A DNA stretch of 64,000 nt from Kushneria phosphatilytica (GCF_008247605.1 NZ_CP043420.1:372001-436000), one strand, 5' to 3'; numbered from the stretch's first letter, positions 33,072 through 41,924 are shown. The notes: a model not told the origin generated them from the letters alone. Numbers and translations are program-made.

Positions 33072-33869
33072 ATGAGACGTTTCGAGGGACAGACCGCAGT
33101 GTTGACCGGTGCCGATCGAGGCATAGGGCTTGCGATCGCCACACGTTTTGTCGAAGAGGGTGCCAGCGTGGCGCTGGCCTCCAATCGTCCCGAGGTACAC
33201 GAGGCTGCTGCTGCCCTCGAAAGCCTCATCGAGGAGCAGTCCCTGCCAGGCCGGGTGATGGCCGTCAGACTGGATGTCACGAGCGCCGAGGAGGTCAACG
33301 CGTTCTATGCCGGCGTGATCGAGCGTTTCGGGCGTATTGATATCTCCGTTCAAAACGCCGGAATTATCACCATCGCCCCGCTTGAGGAACTCTCCGAAGA
33401 GGCGTGGCGGCGCGTACTCGATGTCAATACCACCGGTGTCTTCCTCTGTTGCAAGGCGGCACTGCATTACATGAAAAGCGCCGGCCATGGCCGCCTGATC
33501 AACATGGCTTCGGGGCAGGCGCGACAAGGCTTTATCTACACCCCGCATTACGCCGCCAGCAAGTTCGGCGTGCTGGGACTGACCCAGAGTCTGGCACGGG
33601 AGTTTGCCTCTGCCGGGATCACCGTCAACGCCATCTGTCCGGGCATCGTGGAAACCGATATGTGGCAGTACAACGATCACCACTGGGGTCAGCTGCTGGG
33701 TGATTACGGCCCCGGAGAACTGATTCGTGAATGGGTGGCCGGTGTGCCCATGAAACGCGCGGCACAGCCGCGAGAGATTGCCGGTACCGCCGCCTTTCTG
33801 GCATCGCGGGATGCCGACTACATCACCGGACAGGCCATCAATGTGGATGGCGGTCTGATCATGTCCTGA
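33072..33869 (+). CDS. Short-chain dehydrogenase/reductase, polyol type (first of two)
   Basis: 265 residues. Cofactor motif TGADRGIG (12-19), NAG (95-97), catalytic Ser147, Tyr160 and Lys164 (YAASK), and C-terminal INVDGG. Asn38-Arg39 after the second strand (LASNRPEV) might accept NADP, but the choice is uncertain. The VETDMW loop resembles ribitol, sorbitol and related polyol dehydrogenases. It probably oxidises the imported polyol to a ketose, or interconverts two ketose/polyol forms with the second SDR. ATG at 33072 follows ACAGGAGAAACCAAC. Confidence 0.9.
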   Translation: MRRFEGQTAVLTGADRGIGLAIATRFVEEGASVALASNRPEVHEAAAALESLIEEQSLPGRVMAVRLDVTSAEEVNAFYAGVIERFGRIDISVQNAGIITIAPLEELSEEAWRRVLDVNTTGVFLCCKAALHYMKSAGHGRLINMASGQARQGFIYTPHYAASKFGVLGLTQSLAREFASAGITVNAICPGIVETDMWQYNDHHWGQLLGDYGPGELIREWVAGVPMKRAAQPREIAGTAAFLASRDADYITGQAINVDGGLIMS

Positions 33870-33898
33870 GTGCTGAGCACGATAAAAAGAGGTTCACC

Positions 33899-34696
33899 AT
33901 GGCAACAGAGTACGACATGTCATTGCGCTACGGCGTCGATCCCGATCAGTCGCTGACCGGCAGGGTGGCGCTGGTGACCGGCGGCCTCGGCGGCATTGCC
34001 ACCGCCGCCAACGAGGCAATGCTGGCGAAGGGCGCCAACATCGCCATCTTCTATCCCGAGTTCGAATCCGATCGGGTCGATGAAGTCATGGCGCACTATC
34101 CCGCCGAGCGTGTAAAGGCGTGGTGCTGTGATGTCACCAGCGAGCAGGAAGTTGCCCGCGGCGTCAGGGAAGTGATCGAGTACTTCGGGGATCTGCATAT
34201 CCTGGTCAATGCGGCCGGTACCATCACCCTGACTCCGGCGGAAGATATTTCTCTTGCGGAGTGGCAGCGCCAGATCGATGTCTGCCTGACCGCCCCATTC
34301 ATCTGTGCCCGTGAGGTCGGTCGCCATCTGCTGTCCAGTCAGCATGGCGGCAAGATCATCAATATCGCTTCTCAGGCGGCCACGGTCGCCATTGATCATC
34401 ACTGCGCCTACACCTCGGCCAAGGCCGGTCTGATCGGCATGACCAAAACCCTGGCCAAGGAGTGGGGGCCGCATGGCATCAACGTCAATACCATTTCTCC
34501 CACGGTGGTCCTGACCCCCATGGGGGCCGCCGCCTGGCAGGGTGAAAAGGGCGAGCGCATGAAGTCGATGATTCCCACCGGACGCTTCGCCTACACCGAC
34601 GAGATCGCCGCCAGCATCGTGTTTCTGGCCTCCAACAGCAGCGACATGATCAACGGCGCCGATCTGCTGATCGATGGTGGCTACACCATCTGGTGA
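33899..34696 (+). CDS. Short-chain dehydrogenase/reductase, polyol type (second of two)
   Basis: 265 residues from ATG at 33899 (AAAGAGGTTCACC upstream). Motifs: VTGGLGGIA (26-34), NAAGT, Ser158, Tyr171 and Lys175 (YTSAK), then the NTISPTVVLTPMG loop and LLIDGGYTIW end. The loop and C-terminus resemble threitol, xylitol and arabinitol dehydrogenases. It is only distantly similar to the SDR just upstream, so the pair is probably not a recent duplication. Two dehydrogenases suggest two-step stereochemical inversion through a ketone, or use of two related polyols. Confidence 0.9.
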   Translation: MATEYDMSLRYGVDPDQSLTGRVALVTGGLGGIATAANEAMLAKGANIAIFYPEFESDRVDEVMAHYPAERVKAWCCDVTSEQEVARGVREVIEYFGDLHILVNAAGTITLTPAEDISLAEWQRQIDVCLTAPFICAREVGRHLLSSQHGGKIINIASQAATVAIDHHCAYTSAKAGLIGMTKTLAKEWGPHGINVNTISPTVVLTPMGAAAWQGEKGERMKSMIPTGRFAYTDEIAASIVFLASNSSDMINGADLLIDGGYTIW

Positions 34697-34767
34697 GGCA
34701 GCTGAAGGTTGGCAAAAGCGCTGCATTTGCAGCACATGACGACAACAATTTCTCCAAGGAGAACCTC

Positions 34768-35745
34768 ATGAAAATGTCACGCCCCTTTCCACTGAAGGTC
34801 ACCCTGGGTGCGGCCCTGTTATCCGTAACAGCGCTGGCGCTTTCGCCGCTGGCACTTGCCGCCGAGGGCAAGAGTAGTGATCGAAGCATTGTGATTCTGG
34901 TCAACTCGCTGGACAACCCCTATTACGCCGCTGAAGCCAACGCCGCCAGGGAACAGGCGCAGGAGCTGGGCTATCAGGCTCGAGTGCTCTCTCATCAGGA
35001 AGACGTCAATCGCCAGCGTGAGCTGATCAGCTCGGTGGTCGCCCAGGGTGCTGATGGCATCGTACTCGACAACGCCGATTCTTCGGCCAGCGTTGCGGCA
35101 GTGCGCTACGCCACTGAAAAGGATGTCCCGGTAGTACTGATCAATCGCGAGATCCCCGAGGATGGCATCGCCATTGCCCAGCTCAGCCATAACAACGTTC
35201 AGGCTGCCTCTCAGGTGGCCCAGCGCTTTGTCGAGAAGGTGGGCGAGAAGGGCGAGTATGTCGAGCTGACCTGCAACCTGGCCGACAACAACTGCGTGAC
35301 CCGTTCCCAGGCCTTTCACCGGGTGCTGGACCAGTATCCCGACCTTCAGATGGTGGCGCGACAGGATGCCGGTGGTGAACTGCTGCGTGCCAAGCAGGCC
35401 ATGGATTCGATCCTGCAGGAGCGCCCCGACATCAATGGTGTTGTCTCCGGTAACGGTCCGGTGGCACTGGGCGCCATTGCTTCGCTCAAGGCCGCCAACA
35501 AGCAGGGCGTCACCGTGGTCGGTATCGACGGCAGCAATGACGAGCGCAATGCCGTGCGCAGTGGCGATCTCTATGCCACCTCGATGCTGCAGGCTCAGGA
35601 GCTTGCCCGCCAGGGGGTCAGGGAGCTCGATCAGTATCTCGAAACCGGCAGTACCGGCCAGCCCGAGCGTCAGCTCTTTCGCGGCATCCTGATCACCAGT
35701 GATAACGCGAAGTGTGTGCAGGATTTCGAGTATCAGTGCCAGTGA
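34768..35745 (+). CDS. Sugar ABC transporter periplasmic binding protein (RbsB-like)
   Basis: 325 residues. Signal peptide ends at PLALA. The mature protein shows the RbsB fold: IVILVNSLDNPYYAAEANAAREQAQELGY, GADGIVLDNADSS, PVVLINREIPEDG, GAIASLKAANKQGVTVVGIDGSNDE. A hairpin follows the stop. A start at 34768 with AAGGAGAACCTC is clear. It delivers a pentose-like sugar or polyol to the ABC complex encoded downstream; the neighbouring polyol dehydrogenases favour a sugar alcohol. Confidence 0.93.
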   Translation: MKMSRPFPLKVTLGAALLSVTALALSPLALAAEGKSSDRSIVILVNSLDNPYYAAEANAAREQAQELGYQARVLSHQEDVNRQRELISSVVAQGADGIVLDNADSSASVAAVRYATEKDVPVVLINREIPEDGIAIAQLSHNNVQAASQVAQRFVEKVGEKGEYVELTCNLADNNCVTRSQAFHRVLDQYPDLQMVARQDAGGELLRAKQAMDSILQERPDINGVVSGNGPVALGAIASLKAANKQGVTVVGIDGSNDERNAVRSGDLYATSMLQAQELARQGVRELDQYLETGSTGQPERQLFRGILITSDNAKCVQDFEYQCQ

Positions 35746-35759
35746 AGCGGCAAACCAGG

Positions 35760-35780
35760 GGGAGCGCCCATGGCGCTCCC
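35760..35780 (+). promoter_or_regulatory. mRNA hairpin after the binding-protein gene
   Basis: A perfect 9-bp stem (GGGAGCGCC and GGCGCTCCC) with a 3-base loop and no T tract lies 15 bases past the stop. It mirrors the hairpin after dctP and probably raises the ratio of binding protein to membrane components. Confidence 0.6.
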
Positions 35781-35804
35781 GGCTTCCCGAACGGGAGTTG
35801 AAAT

Positions 35805-36455
35805 ATGTATATATCGCGCAGGCGTGGCCAGTTATCGCTGGTGGTGGTCGCCATGCTACTGCTGGGTATGACGACCACCGGCTTTCGACTGGTCTCCGAT
35901 CAGGAACTCGAAAAAATTCGTTCGGCCGATCAGGGGCCGGCGATCGATCCCGCGCAGGTATTCGAGCAGCAGCTGGTCCCCTGGGCAACACAGCGTGCCA
36001 CGCCGCTTGCGAAGGTCCTGGCTGCCATTGATGAAAAAGGCTTTACGGCTGCCTGTCAGGCGTATGGCGTGCAGACCAGTCAGGCATTTCCCTGCACCTT
36101 CTGGGTGAAGGTGGCCGGGACCGTGAAGCAGGTAGCGCGTGGGTCGCGGGTGGGTCGGGTCAGTATCGAGACCAATGCCAGTCGCCAGGTGAATCTGATG
36201 GTCGGCCCGGTGATCCCCGGAACCGCCATCCGCGATGGCTTCCCGGAGATCAAATACAGCGATTTCAGCAATCAGAACAGTTTCGCCGACTTCGCTGACG
36301 GTCTGAATCAGCAGGTTGAGCAAGTGATCGAGCGTCATGGCGAACTGTCTGCCGGCCAGTCGCTTGAGGCAGTTGGTGCCTATGCCACCTGGGATGGCAT
36401 GGATCGAAGCATCGATATCGTGCCTGTCGCGCTGCATCACCAGGAGGGGCACTGA
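35805..36455 (+). CDS. DUF2291 family protein
   Basis: 216 residues with an N-terminal membrane anchor (LSLVVVAMLLLGMTTTGF) and a periplasmic domain containing ACQAYGVQTSQAFPCTFWVKVAGTV, KYSDFSNQNSFADFADGLNQQV and WDGMDRSIDIVPV. DUF2291 proteins are found almost only in sugar and polyol ABC operons, between binding protein and ATPase as here. Their role is unknown; possibly they help assemble the transporter or handle a bulky substrate. Some members are lipoproteins, but no lipobox Cys is visible in this one. Confidence 0.88.
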   Translation: MYISRRRGQLSLVVVAMLLLGMTTTGFRLVSDQELEKIRSADQGPAIDPAQVFEQQLVPWATQRATPLAKVLAAIDEKGFTAACQAYGVQTSQAFPCTFWVKVAGTVKQVARGSRVGRVSIETNASRQVNLMVGPVIPGTAIRDGFPEIKYSDFSNQNSFADFADGLNQQVEQVIERHGELSAGQSLEAVGAYATWDGMDRSIDIVPVALHHQEGH

Positions 36456-36456
36456 G

Positions 36457-38091
36457 ATGACTACCTACCCGGTTCAACGAGAGCAGGCACCCGGCACTGT
36501 TGCCGAATCCGCCAATGAGCGTGAGGCTGGTTTGCAAAAGAAGGGTGAGCCGCTTGTCAGACTCCGGAATGTCAGCAAGCGCTACCCCGGCACACTGGCG
36601 CTGGATGATGTCAGCTACGCGGTCTATCCGGGCAGCGTTAATGTGCTGATCGGTGAAAATGGTGCGGGCAAGTCGACGCTGATGAAGATTCTCGCCGGTG
36701 CCGAACGCCCCAGTGACGGCGAGATTCTGGTCGATGATCACGCGGTGTCCTTCGGCGGCGTACGCGATGCCGAAAAGGCGGGCATTGGCATTATCTTTCA
36801 GGAACTCAATCTGTTCCCCGACCTGACCATTACCGAAAACCTGTTTATTGGCAGTGAAAAGCGTCGCCTCGGCCTGATTGATGTCGGCAGCCAGCAGCGT
36901 GATGCCAAAAAGCTGCTGGAACGCGTAGGGCTGCACCTGAACCCCGCGACCCGGCTGGGCGACCTGCATGTTGGTCAGCAGCAGCTGGTCGAAATTGCCC
37001 GTGTGCTGGGGCGCAATGTGCGGGTTTTGATCATGGATGAACCGACCTCGGCACTGAGCCAGACCGAAGTCGAGGTGCTGTTTTCGATCATCGAGAATCT
37101 GCGCCGCGAAGGGGTCGCGATTATCTACATTTCGCATCGCCTCGAAGAGATCATGCGTATCGGCGATCACATTACGGTACTGCGGAACGGTCGCGTAGTG
37201 GGGGTGGATCAGATTGCCCGAATCGATATCCCGTGGATTGTTCAGCAGATGGTCGGGGACGAAAAAAAGGCCTTCGATTACAGCCCTCGGGAAACAGGAG
37301 AGACGCTGCTGGCGGTCAGGAATCTGTGGCTGCGCCGCAGTAATGGCACGCTGGCGCTCGATAACATCAGCTTCACTGCCGGACGCGGCGAGATCATTGG
37401 CATCTACGGGCTGATGGGCGCCGGTCGTACCGAGCTCATGGAGGTACTGCTGGGGCTGCATGGTAGTGCGCGAGGTGACATCGAGCTGGACGGAAAGTCG
37501 CTGGCTCATGGCCAGCCTGCGCGCCATATCGGCGCGGGGATCGCGCTGGTACCGGAGGATCGTCAGAGTCACGGCATGTTTCAGCCGTTGTCAGTGCGCG
37601 ACAACATGACCCTTTCAAGTCTGAGGCGGTACTGCGGTGGGCTGCCCGGCCTCAATCTCATTATGTCACGCCGGGAACAACACCACTCCCGGCGGATGAT
37701 CGAATCACTGGGCATCAAGACGGCGGATGATACGCTGCCGATCACCTCGCTCAGCGGGGGGAACATGCAGAAGGTCGTCATTGCCCGTGCGCTTCTCACG
37801 CAGCCCCGGATCCTCCTGTTCGACGAGCCTACCCGCGGTGTCGATGTCGGGGCCAAGGCCGATATCTACCGCGCCATGAGCGATATTGCAGCCCAGGGCG
37901 TCACTATTCTCTACACCACTTCGGAACTGGACGAGGCGCTGGCAGTATCCGATCGGGTACTGGTCATGGCCGCCGGTCGCATCACGGCAGATCTACGCCG
38001 TGAAGAGGCCGATCGCAATCACATCATGCAGAAATCAGCGCCCACCGTCGTTTCCGACGAGGATGGCAGTACACAAGGAGTCTCGCAGTGA
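36457..38091 (+). CDS. Sugar ABC transporter ATPase (RbsA-like, duplicated)
   Basis: 544 residues from ATG at 36457 (AGGAGGGGC upstream). Two nucleotide-binding domains. The first has GENGAGKST, signature LHVGQQQLVEIAR and LIMDEPTSAL. The second has the degenerate Walker A GLMGAGRTE normal for this family, signature LSGGNMQKVVIAR and LLFDEPTRGVDVGAK. The N-terminal 30 residues are an unusual polar extension compared with RbsA. It energises the permease encoded by the overlapping next gene. Confidence 0.95.
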   Translation: MTTYPVQREQAPGTVAESANEREAGLQKKGEPLVRLRNVSKRYPGTLALDDVSYAVYPGSVNVLIGENGAGKSTLMKILAGAERPSDGEILVDDHAVSFGGVRDAEKAGIGIIFQELNLFPDLTITENLFIGSEKRRLGLIDVGSQQRDAKKLLERVGLHLNPATRLGDLHVGQQQLVEIARVLGRNVRVLIMDEPTSALSQTEVEVLFSIIENLRREGVAIIYISHRLEEIMRIGDHITVLRNGRVVGVDQIARIDIPWIVQQMVGDEKKAFDYSPRETGETLLAVRNLWLRRSNGTLALDNISFTAGRGEIIGIYGLMGAGRTELMEVLLGLHGSARGDIELDGKSLAHGQPARHIGAGIALVPEDRQSHGMFQPLSVRDNMTLSSLRRYCGGLPGLNLIMSRREQHHSRRMIESLGIKTADDTLPITSLSGGNMQKVVIARALLTQPRILLFDEPTRGVDVGAKADIYRAMSDIAAQGVTILYTTSELDEALAVSDRVLVMAAGRITADLRREEADRNHIMQKSAPTVVSDEDGSTQGVSQ

Positions 38092-39146
38092 CTACCATGA
38101 CCGGTACTCCCGATACCCATGGCAAGCGCCATGGCCGGCCTCTCTCACGTCTCATGCTGCAGTTTCTGAAGCTGAGAATTTTTGTTGCCCTGGTCGCCGT
38201 CGTCCTTTATTTCGCTCTGACTGCGAACAACTTCCTGACCACCGGCAACCTGCTGATCATGGCGCAGCACATTACCGTGATCGGTATTCTGTCGATTGGC
38301 ATGAGTCTTGTGATACTCACAGGGGGCATTGATCTTTCGGTAGGCTCGACCGTCGGCTTCAGCGGCATGTTTGCCGGCTATCTGATCATGCAGGGGATCC
38401 CGATCGGCGACCAGACGCTGTTTCTGAGCGTGCCGGGCGTTATTCTCGCTACCTGCCTGATCGGAGCACTTATCGGTCTGATCAACGGCGTACTGATCAC
38501 CCGACTCAATGTCGCGCCCTTTATTGCCACCCTGGGCATGCTCTACGTGGTACGTGGGGCGGCGCTGCTGTTCAATGACGGGGCAACCTTCTCCAGCCTG
38601 GGTGGCTATGAGGCACTGGATAACACCGGCTTTGCCATGCTGGGTAATGGTGAGTTGCTGGGGATCGGTGTCCCTGTCTGGATACTGGCCGTGCTGACAC
38701 TCGGGACATGGCTGGTCAGCCTCCGCACCCCGCTGGGACGACATATCTATGCCATTGGTGGCAACGAGCATGCCGCTCTCTTTTCAGGATTGCAGGTCAA
38801 GCGCGTCAAGATGTTCGTCTATGTGTTCTCGGGCTTCTGTGCGGCAATCGTGGGGCTGGTGGTGACCTCTCAGCTGCAGACTGCCCATCCAATGACCGGT
38901 GACACTTATGAACTTCGCGCGATCGCTGCCGTGGTACTGGGAGGAACCGCACTGGCGGGCGGCCGAGGTTCGGTGCTGGGCTCGGTGGTGGGAGCCTGTG
39001 TGATCAGTATCCTCAATGACGGCATGGTGATGTCAGGGGTCAGTAATTTCTGGCAGATGGTCATCATGGGGATCGTGATTATCTTCGCCGTGGTGATCGA
39101 CCAGCTGCAGCAGCGCCTGCAAAAGCGCGTCATGGTGGCCGGCTAG
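38088..39146 (+). CDS. Sugar ABC transporter permease (RbsC-like)
   Basis: 352 residues. A GTG start at 38088 overlaps the ATPase stop (GTGA) and has AAGGAG eight bases upstream; an ATG three codons later is the alternative. About ten membrane segments are visible, with family blocks TGGIDLSVGSTVGFSGMFAG, LNVAPFIATLGMLYVVRG and ELRAIAAVVLGGTALAGGRGS. It is the last gene of the polyol operon and forms the membrane channel with the DUF2291 and RbsA-like partners. Confidence 0.95.
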   Translation: MTTMTGTPDTHGKRHGRPLSRLMLQFLKLRIFVALVAVVLYFALTANNFLTTGNLLIMAQHITVIGILSIGMSLVILTGGIDLSVGSTVGFSGMFAGYLIMQGIPIGDQTLFLSVPGVILATCLIGALIGLINGVLITRLNVAPFIATLGMLYVVRGAALLFNDGATFSSLGGYEALDNTGFAMLGNGELLGIGVPVWILAVLTLGTWLVSLRTPLGRHIYAIGGNEHAALFSGLQVKRVKMFVYVFSGFCAAIVGLVVTSQLQTAHPMTGDTYELRAIAAVVLGGTALAGGRGSVLGSVVGACVISILNDGMVMSGVSNFWQMVIMGIVIIFAVVIDQLQQRLQKRVMVAG

Positions 39147-39169
39147 CGCCTCGACCGGGACGACACCGT

Positions 39170-39394
39170 TCAGCCTCGTTGGCTACCGGCGTCGTCGTGG
39201 TCATCAGAGCTGTGCGATGACGAAGCTTGTACGGGCTGATGTGCGTCGGCGCGGCTGCTCGGCGCCCGGGGGGCTGTCCGGGGCTTGTCGGGCATCGGAC
39301 GTCGGCTGCGTCGATGAAGCATCAGGAACCAGCCTCCCCAGGCCAGCAGCAGAAGGGTGATGGCAGTGATCAGTTTGCCCAGCAGTGGGGTCAT
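39170..39394 (-). CDS. Small single-pass membrane protein
   Basis: 74 residues: one N-terminal membrane helix (LITAITLLLLAWGGWFLML), then a basic and Ser/Asp-rich cytoplasmic tail (HRRSRRPMPDKPR...). GGAGGCGC precedes the ATG at 39394. No family recognised. It converges with the polyol operon. Confidence 0.5.
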   Translation of the reverse strand: MTPLLGKLITAITLLLLAWGGWFLMLHRRSRRPMPDKPRTAPRAPSSRADAHQPVQASSSHSSDDHDDAGSQRG

Positions 39395-39709
39395 GTGCGC
39401 CTCCGAAATAGTCCTGATAACTGTAGTTCAGATGTCGTCTGAACAAGTGAAGGAGGGCGAGCCCATCAGCGGTTCATTGCAACATGCAGCAATGGGGGCT
39501 TTCGGCATAACAGTATGAAGCCGGTAGGCTCCAGGTCAGGCAGAAATGCAGGGCCTGTCAGTCCGACGCCCTGGATGCCAACATGAAAAAGCCCGCGCGA
39601 AGGCGGGCGAAACAGCAGAGCAAAATGACAGGATTCACCCTGCACTATCACTGTGACGGTTTGTTGAACCCTTGAAGGTCAATAAAAGACACAGCCATCA
39701 CATCAATGG
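39395..39709. other. Intergenic region between two minus-strand membrane-protein genes
   Basis: About 315 bases. A rho-independent terminator for the upstream minus-strand gene is recorded at 39586-39608. No gene with a ribosome-binding site is visible. Confidence 0.5.
39586..39608 (-). terminator. Terminator for the 39710-39958 gene
   Basis: On the minus strand GCCCGC-CTTCGC-GCGGGC is followed by five Ts. It lies about 100 bases after the stop of the small membrane-protein gene. Confidence 0.7.
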
Positions 39710-39958
39710 CTAGCTGCCGTGCAGCTGAGCCTTGCGGCGCCGCGCGGGGGCTTCCACCCGGGCGTTCGGCACGGTACGGACTTCGCCCACCTGCTCGGTG
39801 GTAGGCATTTCAGCCACCTTGTTGTCCGCCAGTGACACTCGTCTATTGTGCTCCCAGCTCTGTGCCTGATCGTCTGCACGGCGTGACAGCATGAAGGCGC
39901 CAATGAAAAAAGCCACCAGCAGAAAATAGCCGGCACCCAGTAGTAGCATTGTCGTCAT
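39710..39958 (-). CDS. Small membrane protein with C-terminal basic tail
   Basis: 82 residues from ATG at 39958, set by GGGGGGAAAC just upstream; a longer frame upstream has no good start. One membrane helix (LLLGAGYFLLVAFFIGAFML) is followed by a polar tail ending in PARRRKAQLHGS. No family recognised. The nearest upstream feature is the structured repeat at 40381-40453 on the same strand. Confidence 0.6.
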   Translation of the reverse strand: MTTMLLLGAGYFLLVAFFIGAFMLSRRADDQAQSWEHNRRVSLADNKVAEMPTTEQVGEVRTVPNARVEAPARRRKAQLHGS

Positions 39959-39959
39959 G

Positions 39960-40665
39960 ATGTTTCCCCCCTTCGGAGGTGCAGCCCTCTTTGATTCGCC
40001 AGCCTCTGGAGTGCCGGCGGTGCGATTTGCGCACTTCACTCATACTCATTAACGGCAGTCTCGGTAGTTACTGTATCAGAGTGTTAATTTATGAAAGCAT
40101 TCGAGGCTTAAGAAATGGCTACTTCTTTGGTATGAGGTGTTTCTTCCGGGTTGGAGATACCTGAAAATCTCTTGCCATGACAGACGAAACAATGAGCCAT
40201 CAGGAACAGGAAAGCCCCTGACCCGAAGAGGCGTCAGATCAGGTTCCACAGCAAGCGGTGATGCTGTTGCCTGTAGGGTCTGATCCGCTGAAAAATAAAC
40301 AAGGGAAGAGTAGAAAGATGCTCGACCCGGTCGATCAGGCATCTGTTGCAAGATCTGGCCGGGCCGGCGCATCGGAAAGGGCCTCGAATCCTTCCGTGGA
40401 ACCCGTCGAGGCCCGTAAGACTCGGACGACTGGGCAACCTGCCCTTCGAGGCGTGAGGCCACGGTAAAAGCCGTCTCGCCGCGCGGGAGATTACATTGGT
40501 TAAGTTGTCGACATGGCTAACGCTCTTGATGATTTATTTTAATCATTGCTGCGATGTGAGCATTTTCACTGATGCGAATTTCGAGTACGGGGCATCGCAA
40601 CGATGATAGAGAGGGGGCTGCCCATGTCGGGTATGCCTGTCCACATGTCCGAATCAGGTGCGTCG
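39960..40665. other. 700-base intergenic region with structured repeat copy A
   Basis: No supported gene lies here. The region contains repeat copy A (recorded separately). Frames on the minus strand (to 128 codons) run through the repeat and have no ribosome-binding sites, and their sequence does not resemble a protein family. Confidence 0.6.
40381..40453 (-). repeat. Structured intergenic repeat, copy A
   Basis: Read on the minus strand: CCTCGAAGGGCA, a GGGCA-GGT-TGCCC hairpin, AGTCGT, a second short hairpin (CCG/CGG), then CGACGGGTTCCACGGAAGG and ATTCGAGGC. Here the ends also pair (GGGCCTCGA with TCGAGGCCC). The order of blocks is shared with copies at 45060-45132 and 47977-48060, while loops and stems differ in sequence. 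It is not a coding region or an intrinsic terminator. It could be an interspersed element or the core of a small RNA. Confidence 0.6.
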
Positions 40666-40914
40666 TTATTGCGAACTGTGGTGCGGCGTCATGTAACTCT
40701 TGAGTATGAGCTGGCTCTGGAAAACCAGAAAACCCACCAGCATGATCAGAGCGCCTGCTTTCAGGAATATCCAGAAAGCATGATCTTCCGGATACCGCAT
40801 GTTGATGGCCTGAAAGATTTGCAGGTCGGTCAGCAACTGGTGGGCGAACATGCCGATCAGAACACTGAGCGGGAAGATGGAGAGCCAGCGACACGCAAAA
40901 AGCATCTTTTTCAT
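40666..40914 (-). CDS. Small two-helix membrane protein
   Basis: 82 residues from ATG at 40914, after GAGGTTCCG. Two hydrophobic helices (WLSIFPLSVLIGMFAHQLL and FWIFLKAGALIMLVGFLVF) are joined by INMRYPEDHA. No family is recognised; the last residues (SYMTPHHSSQ) are polar. Probably an inner-membrane protein of unknown role. Confidence 0.6.
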   Translation of the reverse strand: MKKMLFACRWLSIFPLSVLIGMFAHQLLTDLQIFQAINMRYPEDHAFWIFLKAGALIMLVGFLVFQSQLILKSYMTPHHSSQ

Positions 40915-41142
40915 CGGAACCTCGCCATAATTTGGAAGGCAACCCAATGGGCAGGTTAATTCATGTTATCCGATGCTGGCTTCGGGGGATAGGCGCTATT
41001 GTCCCATGGACTTTTCGGTCTGAAGAGAGTAATGCCCCTTCCGGGGCAATATTTATCCATCATGTCACTGCGGTGTTCGATGGGGATTCTGCCAATGGGG
41101 AACGGCCCATCGCTGAAGCGATGGGGCCATGAAGAAGGTAGT

Positions 41143-41352
41143 TTACTCGCCGGCTTCCTGGTTCATGCGCTGGCAGTCTTCTTCTGCTTCCTCCCTGATG
41201 TCGTACTCATTGCCCACATATTGTTGTTGCTGCTGGTCATAGATACGAAAGCTCTCCAGCGGCATATCATTCGGGCCCTGGTTCTGCTCCCTGTTGGGAT
41301 CACCCTGAATATGTGATGTGGTGTGCTCGATAACTTCGAATCGCTTGGACAT
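41143..41352 (-). CDS. Small acidic/glutamine-rich hypothetical protein
   Basis: 69 residues, hydrophilic, with a QQQQQ run and an acidic end (DIREEAEEDCQRMNQEAGE). The ribosome-binding site is weak (GGAAAAA). It is probably soluble and disordered in part. Support is the codon usage and the clean start; no family recognised. Confidence 0.5.
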   Translation of the reverse strand: MSKRFEVIEHTTSHIQGDPNREQNQGPNDMPLESFRIYDQQQQQYVGNEYDIREEAEEDCQRMNQEAGE

Positions 41353-41744
41353 GGCTGTTTTTCCGTTTCATGACTTCATCAGCCAGTGTGGTTCCGCCAT
41401 GTCGTGAATGCCACTGTAGGCCGGTTTTTGATAAAAAAGCCTGCTGGGAAGCGAGCGATAAAACGAAGTGAAACGACAGAGTGATTCTACATGTCGCTTG
41501 TGACCATTTATTGAGTACAAACGCGCGACTCTCTCCGGCGGCTTCTTTCACTTCACCGGAGACTCTCTCCGGTATACGGGTCTGCAATTCAGTGAACCGT
41601 GCGAGATGTGCCCTGCGGCATGACAGGCAATCGTTTTTGAAGGTAGGAGCTGATCCGGCACAGTATCTGATGGTTTCGGTCGATAGCCGACAGTTGTGAA
41701 AGAAAGTAACTTTCCCTGGTTTTAGTAACAGGGCGTGTTCACCC
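41353..41744. other. Intergenic region with short direct repeat
   Basis: About 390 bases without a supported gene. A 12-base direct repeat, GACTCTCTCCGG, occurs twice about 35 bases apart (near 41527 and 41562), and the second copy forms a hairpin CCGGAGA-CTC-TCTCCGG. Its meaning is unknown. Confidence 0.4.
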
Positions 41745-41924
41745 GTGACCGATCAGTCCCCTCCAACGCTACCCCTGACGCCAAGATGCTATCTATGCGG
41801 TTGTCATCTGCTTGCCATCGAGTCTCAGGAGCAGGAGAAAGAGTCCGCGATCGTGAAATGTGGACGTTGCAAGAGTTATCTGGGCCGGGCAGAAGATCTG
41901 GTCGCCGGTATACACGATGAGTAA
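41745..41924 (+). CDS. 59-codon Com-like zinc-ribbon protein, GTG start
   Basis: 59 residues read from GTG at 41745. Cys15 and Cys18 (RCYLCGCHLL) and Cys39 and Cys42 (VKCGRCKSYL) form a zinc ribbon of the same spacing style as phage Mu Com, with the typical HLL and SYL after each pair. Mu Com controls translation of a DNA modification gene. No modification gene is adjacent here. The ribosome-binding site is weak, and a stop lies just upstream in frame, so the start must be near this GTG. Confidence 0.6.
   Translation: MTDQSPPTLPLTPRCYLCGCHLLAIESQEQEKESAIVKCGRCKSYLGRAEDLVAGIHDE

Noticed and set aside
40076..40462. 128-codon minus-strand frame over repeat copy A
   Set aside because: The shared blocks in copies B and C fall in different frames, so the similarity is at RNA or DNA level rather than protein.
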